Below the pieces are notes generated by a model, which did not search any database, was not told where the DNA came from, and worked only from the letters and a program-made list of their open reading frames with translations. A program made the translations under genes and the position numbers. From positions 1 to 60,117 of the forward strand of contig JAIEPK010000090.1 in the NCBI GenBank assembly GCA_019749875.1: a DNA stretch of 60,117 bases. The letters run 5' to 3'. Of the stretch, positions 1 to 9,478 are shown piece after piece; positions within the stretch are counted from its first letter, which is position 1, and each line of letters opens with the position of its first letter. Source of the stretch: Candidatus Binatia bacterium. GTDB taxonomy: Bacteria; Desulfobacterota; Binatia; UBA12015.

Positions 1-31
1 GTCGCGCACGGCCGCGCGACACGACGCCGAC

Positions 32-1468
32 ATGGCGCGACGCGGTGTCGCCGCGTCGCGCGGCAGGCCGGCATCGCCACCGACGCGGCGCGGACGCTCG
101 TGGCTGCGCATCGCGGCGAGCGTGACGATCGTCTTCGGCGCGCTCGCCGTCGCGGCCGCGGCCGGCAGCAACGTGCTGCTGCGCAAGCTCCAGCCGATGA
201 TGCTCTCGGGAATGTCCGACGTGCTCGGCCGCAAGGTCGGCGGCGGCGATGCGTCGCTCCTCCTCGCAGGAGGGCCCGGCGTCCGGCTGGCCAACGTCAC
301 CATCGCGGAAGACGCGCGCTTCGGCAGCGGCGAGTTCGCGTCGGTCCGCAGCGCCGCGCTGCAGCTCGATCCCGGTGCGCTGCTGCGCGGCCAGGTGCGC
401 GGCGATGTCCATCTCGACGGCGCCAAGGTCCAGCTGCTGCGCGACGCGGGCGGCACGTGGAACGTCGAGACGCTGTCGGGTCGTCACGCGGCCGCGGCCG
501 CCGTGGCTGGCGGTGTGCCGCTCGACAAGGCCGCCAAGGACGGTGCCGCGGCGAAGGAGCGCGCGGTCCGCCTCGCCTCGGCATCCATCTCGAACGGCAC
601 CCTCGAGATCCGCGATCAGGTCGGCCACGGTCGCGACGTCACCCTGCGCGATCTCGACGCCTCGTACACCGGGACCGACCCGACGAAGCCCGCCCGCATC
701 ACGCTCGCCAGCATGGTCGGCAACGGCAACGTCCAGCGCATCGCGCTCAGCGGCGAGATCGGGCCGTTCGAGGGCGGCGGCACGCCGCGCTGGGCGTTCG
801 ACGAGGTCAAGCTGCAGCAGGTGCGGATCGCCGACATCCCCGGCGCGCCGGCGGACGTGGTCGGGGAGCTGACCTTCGACGGCACGCTCGCGAGCACGGG
901 ATCGGGCTTCGACGACGTGCTCGGGAATGCGTCGGGAGACGGCGCGATCGGCATCTGCTGCGGCGAGCTGCGCGAGCGCAACTTGACGGTCGAGCTGCTC
1001 ACCGCCCTCACCGAGCACGCGGAGGGTGACGCCGCGACCACCGCCGCCGACGTGCTGGCGCGTGCCAAGCAGTCGCCGGCGCTCGCGGCGGCGCTCGCGG
1101 GCGACGCGACGCCCTTCGAGGACATCTCGGGCGACGTGTCGATCGCGCAGGGCAACGTGACGTTCGAGGGGCTGCAGGTCGAGACGTCCCTCTTCCAGGC
1201 GAAGGCGACCGGCTCCGTGTCGCGCGGCGGCGCGCTCGATGCACATGGCACGGTCGCGCTGTCGCCCGCCGCGACCGCGGCGATCGTGGCGCTGGTACCG
1301 CAATCGCAGCGCATGTTCGGAGCGGGCGGGACGCTCGAGGTACCGTTCTCGGTCGCGGGACGCTGGCCCGACGTGGACCTGCGCGTCGACGTGCGTACCG
1401 CGATCGCGCGGCTGATGGCGCCGCTCGATCCGCGGCGGCTGGCGATCGGTCTGCGCGTCACGGGCTGA
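32..1468 (+). CDS. AsmA-like family membrane-anchored protein
   Basis: 478-aa ORF with N-terminal TM segment (SWLRIAASVTIVFGALAVAAAAG) and AsmA-like motifs (VRLANVTIAED..., LDPGALLRGQVRGDVHLDGAKVQLLRDAGGTWNVETL). Confidence 0.75.
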   Translation: MARRGVAASRGRPASPPTRRGRSWLRIAASVTIVFGALAVAAAAGSNVLLRKLQPMMLSGMSDVLGRKVGGGDASLLLAGGPGVRLANVTIAEDARFGSGEFASVRSAALQLDPGALLRGQVRGDVHLDGAKVQLLRDAGGTWNVETLSGRHAAAAAVAGGVPLDKAAKDGAAAKERAVRLASASISNGTLEIRDQVGHGRDVTLRDLDASYTGTDPTKPARITLASMVGNGNVQRIALSGEIGPFEGGGTPRWAFDEVKLQQVRIADIPGAPADVVGELTFDGTLASTGSGFDDVLGNASGDGAIGICCGELRERNLTVELLTALTEHAEGDAATTAADVLARAKQSPALAAALAGDATPFEDISGDVSIAQGNVTFEGLQVETSLFQAKATGSVSRGGALDAHGTVALSPAATAAIVALVPQSQRMFGAGGTLEVPFSVAGRWPDVDLRVDVRTAIARLMAPLDPRRLAIGLRVTG

Positions 1469-1570
1469 TCCCGGCACCGCGTCGCCGCGCTGCCGGGTGA
1501 GGACGAGCGGCGTCTTCACCGACCAACGTGCAGGTCGCGTCGCGGCGCCGGCCTCTGATATGGGGGCGCC

Positions 1571-2806
1571 ATGCAGCGTCCGCTCGACGGCTTCCGCGTC
1601 CTCGACCTGAGCGACGAGACGGGCTTCCTGTGCGGGCGCATGCTGGCCGAGCTCGGCGCCGACGTCGTCAAGGTCGAGCCGCCGTCGGGTGACCCGGCGC
1701 GCTTCCGGCCGCCGTACGTCGGCGGCATCGCCGACCCCGAGCGCGCGGTCACCTGGCTCGCGTACAACGCGAGCAAGCGCGGCGTGACCCTCGATCTCGC
1801 GGCTGCCGAAGGTCGCGCGCTGTTCGACCGGCTATGCGCCACCGCCGACGCGATCGTCGAGACGTACGATCCGGCGACGCTCGCCGTGCTGAAGCTCGAC
1901 TGGGCGATGCTGCACGCGGCACACCCGCAGCTCGTCGTGTGCTCGATCACGCCGTTCGGTCGCACCGGCCCGTACGCGGCATTCCGCGGGAGCGACGTCA
2001 CCGTGACCGCGATGGGCGGCAACATGGCGCTCACCGGCGATCCGGACCGCGCGCCGCTGCGCTGCACGATGCCGAGCTCGTACTACCACGGCGGTGCGGA
2101 GGCGGCGTCGGGACTGCTCGTGGCACTGCTCGCGCGCGGCGTGATCGGCGAGGGGCAACACGTCGACGTCTCGCTGCAAGCCGCGATGGTCTCGACGATC
2201 ATGACCGGCGCGTCGCAGTGGGCGATGGACCGGCGCGACCGCGGCCGTACCGGTGCGTCGTATCCGGTCGGGAAGACGCTGCAGCGCGAGGTCTGGCGGT
2301 GCAAGGACGGCTTCGTGTCGTACGCGCTGCGCGGCGGACCCGCGCGCGTCCCCGGGCTGCAGGCGACGGAGCGCTGGCTCGCGGAGGAGAAGATCGCCGC
2401 ACCCGCATGGCAGGGCCGCGACTGGAAGGCTTACAACCACAACGACCTGACGCAGGACCAAGTCGATGCCCTGTCCGCGCCGCTGCAGGAGCTGTTTCTG
2501 CGCAAGCCGATGCGCGAGCTGTTCGACGAGTCGGTGCGGCGCGGCGTGATGCTGGCGCCGGTGAACGACTCGCGCGAGATCGCGAACGGCGCGCAGCTGC
2601 GCTCGCGCGAATTCTTCGTCGAGGTGGACGACGCGAAGCGCGGGCTCCGATACGAGCTGCCGGCGCGCTTCGCGCAGATGAGCCGCTACGGGACGGACGT
2701 GCGCGGGGCTGCGCCGCTGCTCGGCGAGCACAACGCCGAGGTTTACGGGGCGATCGGCGTCTCGGCGGCAGAGGTCGACGAGCTGCGGCGCGCGGGCGTG
2801 ATCTGA
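1571..2806 (+). CDS. CaiB/BaiF-family CoA-transferase
   Basis: 411 aa; GFRVLDLSDETGFLCGRMLAELGADVVKVEPPSGDPAR is typical of the family III CoA-transferase N-terminus. Confidence 0.9.
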   Translation: MQRPLDGFRVLDLSDETGFLCGRMLAELGADVVKVEPPSGDPARFRPPYVGGIADPERAVTWLAYNASKRGVTLDLAAAEGRALFDRLCATADAIVETYDPATLAVLKLDWAMLHAAHPQLVVCSITPFGRTGPYAAFRGSDVTVTAMGGNMALTGDPDRAPLRCTMPSSYYHGGAEAASGLLVALLARGVIGEGQHVDVSLQAAMVSTIMTGASQWAMDRRDRGRTGASYPVGKTLQREVWRCKDGFVSYALRGGPARVPGLQATERWLAEEKIAAPAWQGRDWKAYNHNDLTQDQVDALSAPLQELFLRKPMRELFDESVRRGVMLAPVNDSREIANGAQLRSREFFVEVDDAKRGLRYELPARFAQMSRYGTDVRGAAPLLGEHNAEVYGAIGVSAAEVDELRRAGVI

Positions 2807-2811
2807 GGGCG

Positions 2812-4065
2812 ATGTTCACGATGCGCGAGACGTCGAGCACTTCGTCCACGGGCAAAGCCAAGGCGCTCGCGGGCCTCAAGGTCGTCGAGCTCGGCGGCGG
2901 TGCCGCGGGTCCGATCGCGATCCGCCACCTCGCGGACCACGGTGCGACCGTGATCCGCATCGAGTCGGCGTCCCGACCCGACTTCCTGCGCGTCCTCGGG
3001 CTCTCGAAGACCAACAGGAGCCTCGACCGCGCGCCGATGTTCATGATGCTGAACTGCAACAAGATGTCGGTCGCGCTGAACCTGTCCGATCCGCGCGGCG
3101 TCGCGCTCGCGCGCCGGCTCATCGTCGAGTGGGCCGACGTGCTTGCCGAGAACTACGCACCCAAGGCGATGAAGAAGTGGGGCCTCGACTACCAGAGCCT
3201 CGTCGAGCTCAAGCCCGACCTGATCATGGTCAGCACCTGCCTCATGGGGCAGACGGGTCCCAACAAGGACTATCCCGGCTTCGGCGGCCAGGGCTCCGCC
3301 ATCTCCGGCTTCAATTACTTGACAGGCTGGCCCGACCGCGAAGCGACCGGACAGCACGGCACCATCACCGACTCGCTCGCCCCGCGCTTCGTCGCGGCTG
3401 CGGTGCTCGCAGCGCTGCTGCGCAAGCAGAAGACCGGCGAGGGCACGTACATCGACGTGGCGCAGGTCGAGACCGCCGCCTACTCGCTGTCCGGCTGGAT
3501 GCTCGAATACTTCGCGAACGGCGAGGTCGTGCGGCGCGACGGGAACCGCTCGCGGGTCGCTGCGCCGCACGGGGCGTTTCGGTGCCGCGGGAACGACCGC
3601 TGGTGCACGATCGCGTGCCACGACGACGACGATTGGCGACGACTGGCGCGCGCGATCGGGTCGCCGGGGTGGGCTCTCGATCCGCGCTTCGCGACGCTGG
3701 AGGGGCGCAAGGCATCGGAAGACGATCTCGAAGCGCTGCTCGCCTCGTGGACCGGCGAGCGCGGCGCCGAAGACGTCGTGTCGACCCTGCAGTCGGCCGG
3801 CGTCGAGGCCGGTGTGGTCGAGACGCCGCGCGACCTGAACGCCGATCCGCAGCTCGCCCATCGCGGGCACTTCGTGCCCGTGCAGCATGCGGTTCTCGGG
3901 CCGCACACCTGCGAGAGGCTCGGCTACGCGCTGTCCGCGACGCCGGGGGAGATCGAGCGCCAGGGACCGCTGCTCGGCGAGCACGGGACGTACGTCTATC
4001 GCGACATCCTGCGATTGTCCGAGCAGGAGGTCGCGGCGCTCCACGGCGAGGGCGTGCTGGGCTGA
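2812..4065 (+). CDS. CaiB/BaiF-family CoA-transferase (second copy)
   Basis: In-frame ATG at 2812 within the longer ORF 1834..4065; LAGLKVVELGGGAAGPIAIRHLADHGATVIRIESASRPD. Confidence 0.88.
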   Translation: MFTMRETSSTSSTGKAKALAGLKVVELGGGAAGPIAIRHLADHGATVIRIESASRPDFLRVLGLSKTNRSLDRAPMFMMLNCNKMSVALNLSDPRGVALARRLIVEWADVLAENYAPKAMKKWGLDYQSLVELKPDLIMVSTCLMGQTGPNKDYPGFGGQGSAISGFNYLTGWPDREATGQHGTITDSLAPRFVAAAVLAALLRKQKTGEGTYIDVAQVETAAYSLSGWMLEYFANGEVVRRDGNRSRVAAPHGAFRCRGNDRWCTIACHDDDDWRRLARAIGSPGWALDPRFATLEGRKASEDDLEALLASWTGERGAEDVVSTLQSAGVEAGVVETPRDLNADPQLAHRGHFVPVQHAVLGPHTCERLGYALSATPGEIERQGPLLGEHGTYVYRDILRLSEQEVAALHGEGVLG

Positions 4066-4153
4066 TCTCGACGGGGCACGTAACGGCGGTCTCGGCCCCC
4101 GCCTGGCCCTGCGACGACGAATGTCTTGACCGCCGGAGGATCCTCGCGCTCTC

Positions 4154-7033
4154 TTGGCGGCCCGAGCAGCCCCAGTCATGCCGCAACGCACCCCGAGCAA
4201 CCTGGTCGGATGGCGAGCCGAGCCGCTCACGGCGTCCTCGTCTGCCGATCCGCGCGCGGAGCGGGCGTTCGTCGGGCGACGCGAGGAGCTCGCTCGATTG
4301 CGCGGCGGCATCGAGGTCGCCGCTCGAGGGCGCGGGTCTTGCGCGCTGATCACCGGCGAGGCGGGGGTCGGCAAGACCCGGCTCGTTTCCGAGTTCGCCG
4401 CCGAAGCGTCGCACGCGGGAATCACCGTCGCATGGGGGCGCTGCTGGGAGGCCGGCGGCGCGCCGTCGTACTGGCCCTGGGTCGAGGTGATCCGCAAGCT
4501 CGTCGCTGCGGGAGAGCTGCACGACCTCGGCTCGCACGGGCTGTTTCTCGCCCAGCTCGTGCCCGACCTGGCGGAGCCGCTCGGGGTTGCAGGACAGCCC
4601 GCTCCGACGCCGTCCGATCCGGACAGCGCGCGCTTCCTCATGTTCGACGCGATCGGTGCCCTGCTGCGCCGCTCCGTGCGTCGGGCACCGCTGCTCGTCG
4701 TCCTCGACGACCTGCACCGTGCCGACCATGCGTCGCTCTTGCTCCTCGCCTTCCTTGCACGACGCTTGACGGACGTCCCGCTGCTGATCGTCGGCACGCT
4801 GCGCAATGACGAGGGCGACGTGTCGCCCGCCGCCGTCGAGCCGCTCGCCGATGCCGCTCGCAATGCGACGCGGATCGAGCTGCAGGGCTTGCACGCCAGC
4901 GACATCGAGCGCCTGCTCGAGGCGACGCCGGCGGTACCATCGCGCGCCGCGCTGGCGGCACGCATGCACGATGCGACCGCCGGAAACCCCTTCTTCGTCG
5001 ACGAGATCCTGCGCTCGCTGGCGGGTCGCGCAGCCGGATGGGAGCGTTCGGGAACCGTCGAGCTGCGGACTCCTTCCGGCGTGCGCGATGCGATCCGTCT
5101 CAAGCTCGCGTCCATGTCGCCGGCGAGCGTCCATGCGCTCGAGGTCGCCGCGGTCATCGGCCGCGAGTTCGACACCAGCCTCGTCGGACGCGCGCAGCGG
5201 CAGAGCGCGAGCGACGTGCTCGCGGCGCTCGTGCACCCCGCCGAGCTCGGCATCGTGGCCGAGGTGCCCGGACGCCCGGGGCGCTTCCAGTTCCGCCATG
5301 CGCTCATCCGCGACGCGCTGTACGAGGCGTTGCCGTCGGCGCGGCGCATCGCCCTCCACCAGCAGGTCGGCGAGGCGTTCGAGAGCGTCGCCGACGCGGC
5401 CCCGGACCGTCACCTCGGCGAGCTCGCGCACCATTTTCTCGTCGCCGCGGCGCATGGTGACGACCGCTTCGTCAAGCACGCGATGCACGCCGCGCGTCGT
5501 GCGCTCGCGCGCATGGCGTTCGAGGAGGCGGTCACGCTCTACCAGCGTACGCTCGACGCGCTGGTGCACGTCGACCCGGACGAGCGGCAGCGCTGCGAGA
5601 TCCTGCTCGCGCTCGCCGAAGCCGAGGAGTGGGCGAACGACGCCGCCGGCTCGCGTGACTCGTTCGAGCAGGCGGCGGACATCGCACGCCGGCTGGATGC
5701 CACCGACCTCTTCGTCCGTGCCGCACTCGGGGTCGGAGCCGTCGCGGCGCGAAAGTTCACGGCGACTTCGCGCTACGAGTCGGCACCGCTTCTGATCCGT
5801 GAGGCGCTTCGTCGCCTCGTCGACCACGCTCCGGGAACCGAGGCTCTGCTGCTGAGCCGTCTCGCGCTCCACGACCTGAGCAGCGGAGCGCGCTCGGAGG
5901 CGCTGCGCACCAGTGCCGAGGCGGTGGCACTTGCCCGCACTTCGGCCGACCTCGCGACCTTGAGCGAGGTCTTGATCGTTCGGAACGGCGTCCTGTTCGG
6001 GCCGGATCACATCGCCGAGCGGCTCGCGATCGCCGACGAGGTCATCGCGCTCGGCAACCAGCTGCTGCGCAACGACCTCGTCATGCGCGGTCACGCACTT
6101 CGGTTCACCGTGCGCTTCGAGAGCTGCGACATTCGTGGAGCGGATCACGACTTGGAGCAGCATCAGATTCTCGCGGAGCGGTCGTCGGACCCCTTCGACT
6201 GCTGGGCGAACCTCGTGTGGCGAGGCGCTCGAGTTCTACTCGAGGGTCGCTTCTCGGAGGCGCAGCAACTCGCCGAGCGTGCGATGAGCCTCGTCGTCAA
6301 TGTGCCCGGCCTGCACGGTGCAGAGGTGAACGGTCCCGCTGCATTCGCTGGACAGATCCTCCTCATTGCGGACACCGCCACCAGGGAGTTGCCGTGTCAA
6401 GCAGTGGCGACGGACTACACCGACAAGTTTCCCGAGGCGTCGGCCTGGCGCGTCGTGGAGCTTCTGCTCCAGCTTCGAGCGAAGGACTTGACGGCGTTGC
6501 CGATCACGATCGATCGCCTCGCCGCGAACGATTTCCAGGACTTCGAGCGCAACGGGCAGTGGCTCTGCTCGATGTCGCTCCTGGCCGAGGCAGTCGCCTT
6601 CATCGGGGATCGCACCCGGGCCTCGATGCTGTACTCGCTGCTCCTTCCCTACGAGGGTCTCCAGGGGACGGCGAGCATCGTCGCGTCGTTCGGCCCCGTC
6701 TCTCGCTACCTCGGCCTCCTCGCGGCGACGCTCGACCAGTGGGAGACCGCCGAGGAGTATTTCGCGTCGGCAATCAGCTCCTCGTGCTCCATGGGTGCGT
6801 CTCCCCACCTCGCGAAGACGTACTTCGATGATGGCCGATTGCTCGCAGCTCGAGGGGATGCCGCCGCGATCGCCCGCGGTATCGATCTCCTCGAGACGGC
6901 GCGGCAACTTCGTCGACCGCGTCATCGACTCCAAGGCGCGGCACGCGTACGAGGCGCGGCTCGACGAGCTCGAGGACGAGCTGTCGCGCGCCGAGGCGTA
7001 CGGCGACCCCGAGCGCGTTCTCGAGCTGCGTGA
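4154..7033 (+). CDS. Large AAA/NTPase (COG3899-like predicted ATPase with TPR-like region), 3' end disrupted
   Basis: FVGRREELARLRGGIEVAARGRGSCALITGEAGVGKTRLVSEFA (Walker A) and LLVVLDDLHRADHASLLLLAFLARRL. Reading frame is lost near 6895-6910 (see finding). Confidence 0.8.
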   Translation: MAARAAPVMPQRTPSNLVGWRAEPLTASSSADPRAERAFVGRREELARLRGGIEVAARGRGSCALITGEAGVGKTRLVSEFAAEASHAGITVAWGRCWEAGGAPSYWPWVEVIRKLVAAGELHDLGSHGLFLAQLVPDLAEPLGVAGQPAPTPSDPDSARFLMFDAIGALLRRSVRRAPLLVVLDDLHRADHASLLLLAFLARRLTDVPLLIVGTLRNDEGDVSPAAVEPLADAARNATRIELQGLHASDIERLLEATPAVPSRAALAARMHDATAGNPFFVDEILRSLAGRAAGWERSGTVELRTPSGVRDAIRLKLASMSPASVHALEVAAVIGREFDTSLVGRAQRQSASDVLAALVHPAELGIVAEVPGRPGRFQFRHALIRDALYEALPSARRIALHQQVGEAFESVADAAPDRHLGELAHHFLVAAAHGDDRFVKHAMHAARRALARMAFEEAVTLYQRTLDALVHVDPDERQRCEILLALAEAEEWANDAAGSRDSFEQAADIARRLDATDLFVRAALGVGAVAARKFTATSRYESAPLLIREALRRLVDHAPGTEALLLSRLALHDLSSGARSEALRTSAEAVALARTSADLATLSEVLIVRNGVLFGPDHIAERLAIADEVIALGNQLLRNDLVMRGHALRFTVRFESCDIRGADHDLEQHQILAERSSDPFDCWANLVWRGARVLLEGRFSEAQQLAERAMSLVVNVPGLHGAEVNGPAAFAGQILLIADTATRELPCQAVATDYTDKFPEASAWRVVELLLQLRAKDLTALPITIDRLAANDFQDFERNGQWLCSMSLLAEAVAFIGDRTRASMLYSLLLPYEGLQGTASIVASFGPVSRYLGLLAATLDQWETAEEYFASAISSSCSMGASPHLAKTYFDDGRLLAARGDAAAIARGIDLLETARQLRRPRHRLQGAARVRGAARRARGRAVARRGVRRPRARSRAA

Positions 7034-7427
7034 CGAGCGTGCGCAGGTCGAGCGCGAGGTCGCTCGCGGCGTCGGGCTCGGGGGGCGCAACCGTGCGGTG
7101 TCCGACGTCGAGCGTGCCCGGATCAGCGTCACGCGGGCGATCCGGATCGGTATCGCCCGCCTCGCCGAGGGCGCGCCAGACGCGGCGACGGTGCTCGCGC
7201 GACGGATCCGCACGGGCACCTACTGCTGCTACTCCACCGCGGACGACGCCCCGGCCTCCGCGCGGCCCGATCTCGGCGCAGTTCTCGACCGCGCCGAGCC
7301 ACCGGCGCCGAAAGGAGAAACCGACGTGCGGCGGCAGCCCTGGAGCGTCACACCCGCGGCAGAAGCACCAGAGCCCGCCCCTGCCCGCGCAGCTCGACGA
7401 TCACCAGCAGATCCCCGCTGTCGTTGA
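6897..7427 (+). pseudogene. Out-of-frame C-terminal segment of the upstream ATPase
   Basis: +1-shifted frame encodes NFVDRVIDSKARHAYEARLDELEDELSRAEAYGDPERVLELRDERAQVEREVARGVGLGGRNRAVSDVERARISVTRAIRIGIARLAEGAP...IRTGTYCCY, the recognisable C-terminal tail of this ATPase class. Confidence 0.65.
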
Positions 7428-8859
7428 TGTCGGCGAGCGTCTCGATGCCGGAGATCGTACCGGCGCTGAACTTGACGCCTGTCCGCAGCACGGTCTCGAG
7501 CCCGGCGCCGCGGTCGACGAGCAGACGAGTCTCCTCGGTGTTCTGCGTCCCGTTGTCGACGAAGCCGACGCGCGCGGTGAACGCGACGTCACCGACGTGG
7601 TTCGCGCGGATCGACTCGATCTCGAGCAGCTTGTAGCTGTTGCCCATGTCGTCCTCGCCGAACGTGCCCATGCCCTCGTAGGCGATCTCGCGGGTCACGC
7701 CGTTCGACCACTGGCGCAGGCTGATCGGGCCGGTCGACTGGTCGCGGTCGTTGAAGTTGATCTGGAACGTCACCTGCCCGCGATCATCGACCGCGATGCC
7801 GCGGACGTCCACCACGAACTTCGAGCCGGCGGGCTCGCCGAGCTGCGCGATGCTCTGGAAGCCGCCGCCGGAGTAGAGCAGCAGGCGCTCCTGGTCGCGC
7901 TCGCCGTTGTCGTCGGTGTCGAAGCCGGCGTCGAAGATGACGTCGCCGTTGGTGGCGATCGAGCGCGCCGTCGCGGACACGAGCTTGCCGTAGCCCGGAA
8001 GCACGGCTTGACGCTCGACGATGCTGTCGAAGAGACCGTTGCGCACGATGCCGATCAGCGGGTTGCGGCCGCTCGCCGGCAGGCCGACCAGCAAGTCGCC
8101 GGCGGTGTTGTACTCGAGGCCGACCGCGGTGGGCCGCTGCCTGGTGAGGGCGTTCGGCAGACCGACCTGCACGAGGTTGTCCGGAGTCCCCGTCAAGAGC
8201 GTCAAATCACACGTGAAGCGATCGGTTCCGGACGACGAGTCGACGTCGCAGGCGTTGCCGTAGGTGAAGGCCACGCGGCCGTCGGGACCGAGGCGGAGCT
8301 CGCCGAGCTTCTCGAAGCCGGTCGGCGTCGTGGGCGCCGCCGCACCGGCGAGACGCAGCGTCTGCCCGCCGTCATAGTAGAAGACGGTCTCTGCCTTGAT
8401 GCGGTTGCCGCCCTCCTTGAAGACTGCCTCGCCCGTGGTCGAGACGAGCAGCTGGGCCACGTCGGTCATCGCGAGCCCGGCTGCGAGCGGCGAGCCTTGA
8501 TCGAGGACCAGGTCGAACTGGCCGCTCGGACGACGGCGGTAGACGCCGTTGATCGCCGGCGTCCCGGCCTGGGACGCGATCGCGACCACCGTGCCGTCGT
8601 TCGCCATGCGCGCGCTCTCGACGGAGTTCACGACGAGTCCACCCGGCATCTCGTCACCGCGACGCATGAGGAGCTGGATGCCTTCCGGCGTCTTCGGCGT
8701 GTCGGTGCCGCTGCCGCCGCCGCCACCACAGGCCGCCAGCGACAGGACCGCGCACGCGACGAGCCCGCGACCGAGGTACGCGCGCAGCGGCTGGCGATCG
8801 AGCGTCGCGCAACGCAGGCGGCGACCGGGAATCGTACGCAGCAGGGAACCGTTCAGCAT
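7348..8859 (-). CDS. Lipoprotein with NxxG-type tandem repeat (choice-of-anchor-like)
   Basis: 503 aa; signal/lipobox-like GLVACAVLSLAACGGGGG; repeated MANDGTVV, LRLGPDGRVAFTY, IATNGDVIFDA, VDDRGQVTFQ, DINDSGDLLV. Confidence 0.65.
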   Translation of the reverse strand: MLNGSLLRTIPGRRLRCATLDRQPLRAYLGRGLVACAVLSLAACGGGGGSGTDTPKTPEGIQLLMRRGDEMPGGLVVNSVESARMANDGTVVAIASQAGTPAINGVYRRRPSGQFDLVLDQGSPLAAGLAMTDVAQLLVSTTGEAVFKEGGNRIKAETVFYYDGGQTLRLAGAAAPTTPTGFEKLGELRLGPDGRVAFTYGNACDVDSSSGTDRFTCDLTLLTGTPDNLVQVGLPNALTRQRPTAVGLEYNTAGDLLVGLPASGRNPLIGIVRNGLFDSIVERQAVLPGYGKLVSATARSIATNGDVIFDAGFDTDDNGERDQERLLLYSGGGFQSIAQLGEPAGSKFVVDVRGIAVDDRGQVTFQINFNDRDQSTGPISLRQWSNGVTREIAYEGMGTFGEDDMGNSYKLLEIESIRANHVGDVAFTARVGFVDNGTQNTEETRLLVDRGAGLETVLRTGVKFSAGTISGIETLADINDSGDLLVIVELRGQGRALVLLPRV

Positions 8860-8889
8860 GGGGGTCTCGCTCCGGTGGTGACGATCATC

Positions 8890-8908
8890 GGGACGCCGCC
8901 GGCGTCCC
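8890..8908 (-). promoter_or_regulatory. Perfect hairpin in the 5' UTR of the NxxG lipoprotein gene
   Basis: GGGACGCC-gcc-GGCGTCCC, 8-bp stem, 31 nt upstream of the start at 8859. Confidence 0.35.
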
Positions 8909-9169
8909 GTCGCAAGCCCGCGAGGAGAGGAAGATTTCCTGGGTCGGGTCGGGCTTCCGGCCGGCGGGCGCCGGCGCGGATGGAATCGGGGAAGGTCCGA
9001 TCATACGAACCGGCCGCGGACGGGGGCAAGCCCAAAAGGGTCGCCGAGCCGATCGGCAGAACGACTGCCGGCGGTCGTCATCCCCGGGCCTCACCACCGA
9101 TCGGCTTGGACGCCGCGGTCGGGGCGGTAGGACGCCGCAACCTCGGCGTTCCCGGCGTGCGCCGATGGA

Positions 9170-9472
9170 TTAGCCCAGGCGGGCGAGCAGCTCGGCCGGC
9201 GACTCGGGCACGCGGTGGCCGTCGCGCTCGATGCGCTCGGACGCGACGAAGTCGTAGCGCTGCCAGTAGATCACGCGCGCCTTGGGCCGCGACGGCTCGT
9301 TCTTCGGCCGGTCGTAGATCCAGCGCTCGTTGTACTGGAAGCCCGCCTCGTGCTGCTGGCGCGGCTCGTTGACGCTACCGATGGTCTCGCTCGGCGTGCC
9401 GAAGAGGCGCACGATGTCGTTGCGGGTGAGGCGGCGCTCGTCGGTGACGGCACTGGCGGGTGCGACGGACAT
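9170..9472 (-). CDS. 100-aa hypothetical protein at the 3' end of the nuo cluster
   Basis: Six nt downstream of nuoF; MSVAPASAVTDERRLTRNDIVRLFGTPSETIGSVNEPRQQHEAGFQYNERWIYDRPKNEPSRPKARVIYWQRYDFVASERIERDG... Confidence 0.65.
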   Translation of the reverse strand: MSVAPASAVTDERRLTRNDIVRLFGTPSETIGSVNEPRQQHEAGFQYNERWIYDRPKNEPSRPKARVIYWQRYDFVASERIERDGHRVPESPAELLARLG

Positions 9473-9478
9473 GGCGGG

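Noticed and set aside
2743-6163. Long antisense ORFs (868 aa at 2743..5349 minus; 932 aa at 3365..6163 minus)
   Set aside because: Arg/Ala-rich shadow frames opposite convincing CoA-transferase and ATPase genes; typical of high-GC DNA.
7030-9372. 780-aa plus-strand ORF
   Set aside because: Antisense shadow of the NxxG lipoprotein gene, with low-complexity composition.
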